A stretch of DNA of 64,000 nt, taken from contig PUFA01000068.1 of assembly GCA_003508835.1 (NCBI GenBank), forward strand, positions 5,828,001 to 5,892,000, written 5' to 3'. The stretch is from Eonycteris spelaea (lineage: Eukaryota > Chordata > Mammalia > Chiroptera > Pteropodidae). Positions 56,800-64,000 of the stretch are shown piece after piece; within the stretch, counting starts at the first letter, position 1; every line of letters starts with the position of its first letter. Made by a program: the position numbers and the translations under genes. The notes under the pieces were generated by a model. The model saw only the letters and a list, made by a program, of their open reading frames with translations. It searched no databases and was not told where the DNA came from.

Positions 56800-57635
56800 A
56801 TTCAGAGACTAATCAATAACTTCCACTGAGAACATATTCTCTGTGACCTTTCTTTTTCCTCTCTAGATGATATAGTTTAAAGCACAATTTCTTGTAAAAA
56901 CTGCTTTTCAATTTTTAAAAATTATAGTCAGCAACCCTGTGGTCAAGCATCTGATCTGTCATTTGACACATTTCCTATTTCTTTCTTGCATTGTCATCGG
57001 AATAGATCTAGCTTTGACTCACTTCAAGGAAATTCAGAGTTTGTAACAGAAAGTCATAACTCGCAGTCAATGTCATTTAGGGCTCACTCTTAATCTATTG
57101 AGAGCTTCTCAATTAATTTTGCTAGGGCTTAAAGTCATTTATAATTATAGTCTGTTATCTGAATATTTCTTTCTTATCTTTTACTACCCCATACTTCATT
57201 CTTGGTTCTATTGCTGTGAGTGCCATTGTTTTATTGGTAAGCCTTGGTGTTGTAGCTTCAAGCTAAAATTGATTAACTACTATTCTTCTCCCATAGATAA
57301 AGGACATGACTAGCTATTAGATTTTTCAGATAGGGCTTTTATACTTCCATTTATTTGCTCTACTGTCCCAGGAATGCTCCTCCAGTGCAGTTCAGAATGA
57401 TCAGACTTTCAGTGGCATAAAATCTGATAAATGATAGTTCTCTTTTTGACTAATCAACAGGTATAGGTGTACTCACAGGATTGAGAATGATGTTTATTAA
57501 TGGTTATTTGCAGGTCATAGTGATAAGGAGAAATGTATAGCTTTTACATTTGTGTAATTCGTATTTTATGAATGAGCACAGGCTTGAAACTTAGCTCATC
57601 CAGAAGATTATGGAATGAACTTTGGGGTGGTTTTA
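56800..57635. other. unassigned sequence
   Basis: No repeat or gene recognised. Confidence 0.45.
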
Positions 57636-57639
57636 GCCC

Positions 57640-57770
57640 TAGTTTTTTGAATTTTAAAATGGCAAAACTATTATCTATTTCATTGGGACAACAGTGACGA
57701 TTAAATGAGACAACATATATAAAGCACCTAGTATTTAATTCATAATATGTGACTAATAAATGCTCACTTC
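57640..57770 (+). repeat. MIR SINE 3' part
   Basis: 'gaattttaaaatggcaaaac', 'gattaaatgagacaacatat', 'ataaagcacctagtatttaa', 'tgactaataaatgctcactt': a sense MIR. The minus-strand frame at 57544-57999 runs across this and the next L2 and is not a gene. Confidence 0.85.
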
Positions 57771-57774
57771 CATT

Positions 57775-58130
57775 CAATTCCATAGACATGTATCCTGCAC
57801 TTCTTTCGTGTGTGTCAATGTCTGTGCTAATTGTTGGTGATATAAAGATAAGTAATATATAGACCATGGGGGAAGCAAGCATATAAATAGTTGAGTGCCG
57901 TTCTATATGCCAAGTACAAAAGTAGAAATAGAGCACCATATGCAATGGGGACATAGAAGAATTGATGGTAAGTTCTGCCAGGGGAACAAGCCTTTCCATA
58001 GTGGATAATAGGGATGCACCTTAACTAGTGTGTAGGAAATTATCAGATGGATCTGGAGGATGGATGAAGTTGGAGGGTTGGGAAGAAGGAAAACCCAGGC
58101 TGAGGGAATGGCATTTGTAAAATGCAGTCC
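57775..58130 (-). repeat. L2 LINE fragment
   Basis: Weak antisense L2: 'aatgtctgtgctaattgttg', 'gtgatataaagataagtaat', 'caggctgagggaatggcatt', 'tgtaaaatgcag'. Confidence 0.55.
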
Positions 58131-58329
58131 TCTTTTTTCTCCTGTATTCCCTTCTACTTCATAATAAAACTCTCTTACTAAAATGTGAAGACCAGTTATA
58201 CCCTTTTCAACTATGAAAAGAAATAATATTTGAAGGTTAAAGATTTTGATCAATTGTATCCAAGGTAAAAGAAGAGAATAAGTTCTTTTCTCATTAATTC
58301 AAATCATTAATTATAATTACTGATACAAT

Positions 58330-58407
58330 GTTAGAGTTTTCAGAGAACTCTTTCCCTTACTTTATTTCATTGAATCATCTCAAAATTATTATGAAGTAGA
58401 GATAATT
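58330..58407 (-). repeat. MIR SINE, left part, split by L1
   Basis: 'tttatttcattgaatcatct' followed by 'caaaattattatgaagtaga' is antisense MIR. It continues at 60479 beyond the L1. Confidence 0.65.
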
Positions 58408-60478
58408 TTTTAAGTTTTATTAAATTTATTGGTGTGACATCGGTTAATAAGATTATATAGATTTCAAGTGTGCGATTTCATAATACATCACTTGTATATT
58501 GCATTGTGTGTTCACACTCAAAGACAAGTCACCTTCGGTCACCATCTGTTCGATGCCCTTTTTGCTCTTCTGCCACCCCACAACCCCCCTTTCCCTCTGG
58601 TAACCACCGCACTGTTGTGTCTGTGTCTGAGTTTGTTTGTTGCTTTCCACATATGAGTGAAGTCATAGTTCTTGATTTTTTCTGTCTGATTTATTTTGCT
58701 TAGCATCATATTCTCAAGATTCATCCATGTTTTTTGAAATGGTAGCATTTCGTCTTTTCTTATAGCTAGTAGTGTTCAGTTGTATATATGTACCACCTTT
58801 TCTTTTTTCAATCATTTATCAAAGGCCACTTTGGTTGTTTCCATGTCTTGGCTACTTTGCATAATGCTACAATGAACATAGTAGTACATATATCTTTATG
58901 AATCAATGTTTTCAAATTTTTCAGGAAGATACTCAGAAGAGGGATTGTAGCATCATGTAGTAATTTTAAAGAAATAGAACAGAAAATCATCAGATTTGTA
59001 TGAAATCACAGACCTCGAAAAGCAAAGCAATCCTGATAAAAAAGAACAAGGCCAGAAATATCATGCTGCCTGACTTAAAATTGTACTACAAAGCGACAAT
59101 AATCAACAGCATGGTATTGACAGAAAAACAGACACAAGATCAATAAAACAAAATTAAGAGTCAAGAAATAAACCCACAGATACAGACAAGTAATTCTTAA
59201 TTTTTCATAAATCTTTATACTGTTTTCCATAATGGCTTTAGCAATTTATATTCCACCAGCAGTGTATAAGGTTTCCTTTTTCTCTACAACCTCTATAACA
59301 CATGTTGTGTCTTGTCTTTTTGATAATAGCCATTCTAACAGGTGTGAAGTAGTATTTCATTGTGGTTTTGATTTGCATTTCCTAACAGCTAGTGAAGTTG
59401 AGCATCTTTTCACATATTTATCTATAGGCTGTTTGTATGTCTTCTTGGGAGTAATGTCTGTACAGATCTTCTGACCATTATTTAATTATTTGTTTTTTTG
59501 TTGTTGAGTTATATGAGTTCTTTATTTATTTTGGATATTAACACTTAATCTGAGGCGTTGTTTGCAAATACCTTCTCCCATTCAGTTGGTTGCCTTTTTT
59601 GTTGTTGTTGTTGGTTTCTTTTGCTGTGCAGAAGCATTTTAATTTGATATAATGCCATTCACTTATTTTTGTTTTCACTTATCTTGCCTTGGAGTCAAAT
59701 TAATAAAATCTCTAAGATCAAGGTCATTATTTTTAATACCTGTGTTTTTTCTATGCAGTTTTTTGTTTGTTTCAGGTCTTATATTTAGCTTTTGATCCAT
59801 TTAGAGTTAAATTTTTTATGGATAAATAGCAGTCTAGTTTTATCTTTTGCACGTGGCTTTTTCAATTTTCCTAGCACCGTTTATTGAAGGTGTTCTTTTC
59901 TCCATTTTATATTGTTTTCTCTTTGTCAAAAATTATTTGTTTTAATATGTGGGTATATTTGGGCTCTTAATTCTGTTTTATTGGTCTGGCGTTTCTGTTT
60001 TTCTGCCAGTATCGTGCTGTTTTGCTTATTGTCTCTCTGTAGTGTACTTTGAGGTCAGGCATGTGATACCGCTCTGGCCTTTTTTTCTTCTTCTTTTTTT
60101 TTAATCAGGATTGCTTTGGTATTTGAGGTCCTCGTGGTTCCATACATATCTGATGATTTCTCTTCTATTCTTTAAAAAAATGCCATTGGGATTTTGATGG
60201 GGATTACATTAAATCTGTATATTGCTTTGGGTAATATGGCTATTTTACTATGCTGATTCTTCCAATCCTTGAACACAGAATATTTTTTTTCATTTCATTG
60301 TATCTTTTCAATTTCTTTTAATAATGTCTTATAGTTTTTAATGTACAGGTCTTTCATATTCTTTGTTAAGTTTATACATGTGTGTTTTATTTTTGTTGCA
60401 ATTACAAAAATAATTTTTTTAATTTCTTTTCCTGAATTTTGTTGTTAGTATAGAAGAACAAATGATTTTTGCTTCAGC
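58408..60478 (-). mobile_element. L1 LINE, 5'-truncated, antisense, interrupted
   Basis: Antisense L1 from its 3' end ('ggtgtgacatcggttaataa', 'attgcattgtgtgttcacac') through the 3'UTR and ORF2 C-terminus ('aacaggtgtgaagtagtatt', 'cttctcccattcagttggtt') into ORF2 ('gccattgggattttgatggg', 'gaagaacaaatgatttttgc'). GTAGAGATAATT (58396-58407) and GTAGGGATTATT (60479-60490), 10 of 12 identical, are its target-site duplication inside a MIR. An opposite-strand L1 segment sits at 58970-59188. Its 3' end belongs to the same family as the 15.3-kb copy. The short frames it carries are remnants. Confidence 0.95.
58970..59188 (+). mobile_element. inverted L1 ORF2 segment inside the antisense L1
   Basis: Sense L1 ORF2 text ('aaagcaaagcaatcctgata', 'acagcatggtattgacagaa', 'gtcaagaaataaacccacag') interrupts the antisense L1, which continues without loss on both sides. 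The same ORF2 region is present again in antisense near 60090-60170, so it is an added copy, not a simple inversion. AGTAATT followed by TTAA flanks both edges (58959-58969 and 59189-59200). Confidence 0.85.
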
Positions 60479-60610
60479 GTAGGGATTATTAATCTTGTTT
60501 TACTACATATGAGAAAAATAAAGTTATATAACCTGCCCAACATCCCACAGGTGGTAAACTACCTGGAGCATGTGGTCCCAAATATGAGTCAGGGTGAATG
60601 GATTTTTGGT
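60479..60610 (-). repeat. MIR SINE, right part, split by L1
   Basis: 'tactacatatgagaaaaata', 'aagttatataacctgcccaa', 'catcccacaggtggtaaact' complete the antisense MIR begun at 58330. Confidence 0.75.
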
Positions 60611-60614
60611 GTCC

Positions 60615-61510
60615 AAAAAGCAATGAATATCTACTATATTCTCTGAGTATGAAGGTCTTTGAATGAAATGAACCATGATAACTTTTAAGTTTCTAGAATC
60701 TCAAGATTGATTTTAAAAAAGTAATTTTAAAAAATAAGACCATGACCCTCCAAAATATGGATTAAGTACCAATTTGTTGCGACATTCCACTCACCTTTTT
60801 TTTTCTTTCTCATACCTCTTTGAGATGCTAAGTAATTCTAAAAACATTTTTTATGGCTTAAAGACAATTTTCCATTTGTTGCAAGATTAATCTTTTCAAT
60901 TTCCAGTGCTGGTGAGGGTATATCAAATTTTAAAACAGGAATGAAGCTACTCATTTCTTTTTCTGGATAATTAATTTGTTCTTACAAAATAGAATTTATG
61001 CAAAGTAAGGAATCTAATTCTGGGTGTGGATCATTTTCTTCAGTGGACCAAGATCATTTTTTTTCTCTTTCAACTTATGGTTTTGAAAATAGTCCAATGA
61101 GGATTGAAACTATAGTGTGTGATGACAAAGAATAACCAGAAAATTAAGTGGCATACATGTTTCTATGATATTTATTGTGTTTCTGAGGATGTTACTTTGA
61201 GGCTTAATCAATTATATTATTAAAGGCCTTAGGAAATGTCTGGGCCTAGATTTTTCTTGGACAATGGAAAATGGTCAAGCTTATTAAACTCATTTATCTC
61301 AAAAGACATGTTAAGTCATTCAAATGATGGAAGAGCTAATTTAGAAGAGACTTCATGTTTCTGTTCTGTATGGTTTTTCTCAATATCGCACAAAATGTGG
61401 GGGCCAAATTCATTGGTTAGTCACAGTGAGTCTAATGTTGAACTAAATGAGCTAGACATGTACCATTAAGTTTCTAATACCATGTAGCTTAGAATTAGAT
61501 TTGGGGTTGC
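60615..61510. other. unassigned AT-rich sequence
   Basis: No repeat or gene recognised; the frame at 61236-61469 has no similarity. Confidence 0.45.
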
Positions 61511-61511
61511 T

Positions 61512-61635
61512 GGATGTAGAGTCTGATTTATATTTGACTATCAGTTCAGCCATTTAGAATATTTGTGACTTGGGCAAATTACGCAACCCCTAGTCTTTTC
61601 ATTTTTAAATAAATTAATAATGATATTTAAAATTT
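61512..61635 (+). repeat. MIR SINE fragment
   Basis: 'ggatgtagagtctgatttat', 'atttgtgacttgggcaaatt', 'acgcaacccctagtctttt' show the sense MIR core. Confidence 0.78.
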
Positions 61636-61639
61636 TATT

Positions 61640-62765
61640 ATCACAGGACATATATACATTATATGTTGGAAATTTTCAAAATTATATTCTCATTTTTTAG
61701 CATTAAAACCATTGTTTGGTTTATCTTTCAAAATTTAGTAAAATACAGTAGAAGCAAAGCTGTTCATCCCACAGATATAAGCAAGGTTGTGGTCCCTTCC
61801 TCATTTATCACAGTTTTGGCACAAGCCCACCACCATCCTCAGTTACATCACTATATCATCATGTGACCTGTTCTCACCTTCTCATCTTCAGTGAACTACT
61901 GTTTTTCTCCAGTTTAGACAGTCACTCCCATGGTGACAAGGTGCTGAATTGGGCCTTGTAATTACTACATAAAACTATCATTAATTCATACTTCTCATTT
62001 TTTCACCACAACCTGATTTTCTTTCGGCCTCACCTTCTCCACCTATGACCATTCTTCAGTTGCAGAAGGACCTTCGTTTTATTGACCCTTTTGCCGTCAC
62101 CCAACCATAAAATTTTTTCTTTATTAATTTTTTTCATCATTCAGTCTTGATTCTATGATGTCATTATTTAAATAACACTTTGTAATGACCTAAATTTGCT
62201 TGCTCTGCTGTATTTTATCACAATCCACTGGCAGAACATCAACCCTGGGTGAACTCAGTAAACCCAATCATTTATTTCTCCATGCCTACATCTATAGTGG
62301 TCCAAGAGAAATTCCAACTAGACACATTCATTCATTTATTCATCCATTCATCCATTTATAATTTAATTTCATCAATCTCATCAATTGGGCCCTTGATATT
62401 CCAGAGCAATTATGTTTCCTGGTCGACTCACCTTTTTTCTCCCCATAATTACTGTTTTAAACACTCTTCTCCTCATACTCTCAGGAGATGAACTTAGCTC
62501 CCATTTATAATAGAAAAAAATAATCGAGTTATCAGAGTGAAGCTATCTTATTTGTAAGTATAAGGCACAGGCCTTCATATATCTACATGTGTCCCATCCT
62601 ATTTCCTTTCTTTTATAATAGAGGGATAAATAGTAATCCTAGTTTGGAATAATCCCTCTACTTATGCTTTGCATTCCACCCCTTTCTCTTGTAAAAAATC
62701 TTAAATTACTATTTCCTCTCTTCTGTTCATATTCAACCTCATTCTCTGAACTAGCTTCATCTCAT
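61640..62765. other. unassigned pyrimidine-rich sequence
   Basis: C/T-rich with (CATT)n-like patches at 62325-62360. It may be the upstream part of the L2 at 63.0 kb, but I cannot support that. No gene seen. Confidence 0.35.
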
Positions 62766-62769
62766 TAGA

Positions 62770-63005
62770 ATAACAGTAACAATCACTAATACTTATATAA
62801 CACTAACCGTGTGACAACACCATCTTAGATAATTTGCATATTAGCATTTCATTTTGACAGCAAACTTCTGGAGTATTATTTCCATTTTATTGATATAGAA
62901 ACTGAGGTACATAGAGGTTAATGATTTTGCCTGAGGTCACATAGGTGTTATGCAGTAGAGCTTGTATTTGATACCTGCCATTCAGCTCCAGAGTCTTTCC
63001 TCCTC
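62770..63005 (-). repeat. MIR SINE, full length
   Basis: Antisense: 'ctaatacttatataacacta', 'ccattttattgatatagaaa', 'ctgaggtacatagaggttaa', 'gcctgaggtcacataggtgt', 'cagctccagagtctttcc'. Confidence 0.9.
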
Positions 63006-63049
63006 ACCTTCTCTCTCGCTTTTTTATTTTGACATGGAGATCTCTTTGT

Positions 63050-63395
63050 TTTCTTCCTACCTCCTTAACTACTCACTTTCTGCATTCTTATCTTCTCTGT
63101 CTAGCATGCTGGGGTTTCTCACATCTCAGCCCTAGGGTTGTTGCTTTTCTTACTCTATAATTTTTCTACAAATTATTTAATTTACAATCACATCTGCTTT
63201 TAGATGATAAATTATATTTATAGTCAAGATCATCTAACTGAATTCTGGATTCTTATAATCCATTATCCATTTTTCTTTCAACTGCCATATATCCCCCAAA
63301 GTACCTCAAAGTTAATATATCCAAAACCAAACTTATTATTATCCTCTAAATTTGATCCTATTTTAAAATCACCATGAGTTTTCACTCGAAGATCT
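63050..63395 (+). repeat. L2 LINE fragment (middle)
   Basis: 'aactgccatatatcccccaa', 'agtacctcaaagttaatata', 'tccaaaaccaaacttattat' match the sense L2 segment with 'catctcaaacttaacatgtccaaaac'. Confidence 0.7.
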
Positions 63396-63399
63396 TAAG

Positions 63400-64000
63400 C
63401 TTTTTACTAGAGTTCCTCAGTGGCAGGGTATGGTGTGCTTCTTCCCTATTTCTTGCCTCCAACCCTTCATGTCCTTTTTTTGGAGGATATGATTCATTGT
63501 AATTCCATGAAAGCATATTTTTTTTTTGAAGTCTCCAGTTTATCTTCAAAATGTATGCAAACTTTGAATTCTACTTAAATAATATCCCTATTTTGAAATT
63601 AATGTGGATTTGTTGGTCTAGGAAGAATCACCCTATTCATCTTGTGTTTTTTCATTCTTCGTACATATTCACGTAGATTTTTGTAGTTAGCCATATCCAT
63701 GTTTGAAAGTTGGTGTGGTAGAGGGAGCCCAAAGAGAGAATCTCTCCTCAGCTCTGTAATTTAGGTAGTGTTTGCCAAATTTTTGTGTTGTATGCTTTTT
63801 TCACAGTCTATTAAAGCTATACGTTTTAATCTGTTTAGAGAGGTTTATGGATATTTTGTAGCATTTGGAACATGATTCTATTGTAATTGTTTCTGATGGT
63901 TTATAGTCATTGTGTTGTAGGGTTTTTGGTATGCTTGTTAGTCACTGCCATCTGGAATTTGTGGTCTCTCCAAAGAATGAGGATGCAGACGCAAAGGAAG
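63400..64000. other. unassigned sequence
   Basis: The run 'ttcacagtctattaaagct' to 'ggtttatggatattttgtag' near 63810-63860 could be very old L1, but I do not claim it. No gene seen. Confidence 0.35.

Noticed and set aside
57544..57999. A 151-codon minus-strand protein
   Set aside because: The frame runs across a MIR and an L2 in the wrong sense and resembles no family.

Overview
The window is AT-rich mammalian nuclear DNA with no protein-coding gene that I can support. I found no open frame with family similarity, no CpG island and no exon-like block, so it is intergenic or deep intronic. Almost everything identifiable is interspersed repeat: old L2 and MIR copies spread throughout, several L1 copies (mostly antisense, 5'-truncated and rearranged), four DNA-transposon relics, one long endogenous-retrovirus-type LTR, and simple repeats.

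Three L1 copies share the same 3' end (15.3-16.2 kb, 48.7-49.2 kb, 58.4-60.5 kb), and a fourth piece (38.14-38.34 kb) is an L1 5' end. I recognise both ends from memory as laurasiatherian, most like bats. The most informative elements are two Pol III retroposons. One, at 7547-7752 on the minus strand, has a full-length 5S rRNA head, an unrelated body and an A-tail, and splits a MIR between diverged target-site duplications. The other, at 28185-28449 on the minus strand, has a tRNA-Val(TAC)-like head and a body with three CCAGGGCCTGG motifs, flanked by a perfect 12-bp target-site duplication. SINE families derived from 5S rRNA and from tRNA (MEG) are described from fruit bats, so a pteropodid bat is the working guess; a database search must confirm it.

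Layout. 0-5 kb: MIR copies and an old L1 piece. 5.3-6.2 kb: an LTR with a C-rich tract near its 3' end. 6.8-10.5 kb: three antisense L1 pieces, a MIR split by the 5S retroposon, and MER5A. 10.8-15 kb: L2 and MIR, plus an AT-rich palindrome-bearing stretch at 12.8 kb. 15.3-16.2 kb: sense L1. 16.8-27 kb: mostly unassigned, with a MIR cluster at 24-25 kb. 28.2-28.45 kb: the tRNA-Val retroposon. 28.6-43.5 kb: L2 and MIR with an orphan L1 5' end at 38.1 kb. 43.6-49.2 kb: L1 and L2. 50-52 kb: MIR, L2, a 14-bp minisatellite and a possible conserved element. 52-54.7 kb: an inverted L1 and a hAT element. 55.4-64 kb: MER20, L2, MIR and the antisense L1 that carries an internal inverted L1 segment.

These elements do not form a working gene system. 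They record a retroposition history in which L1 machinery mobilised 5S- and tRNA-derived passengers. Repeat boundaries were judged by eye and are approximate unless a target-site duplication is given.
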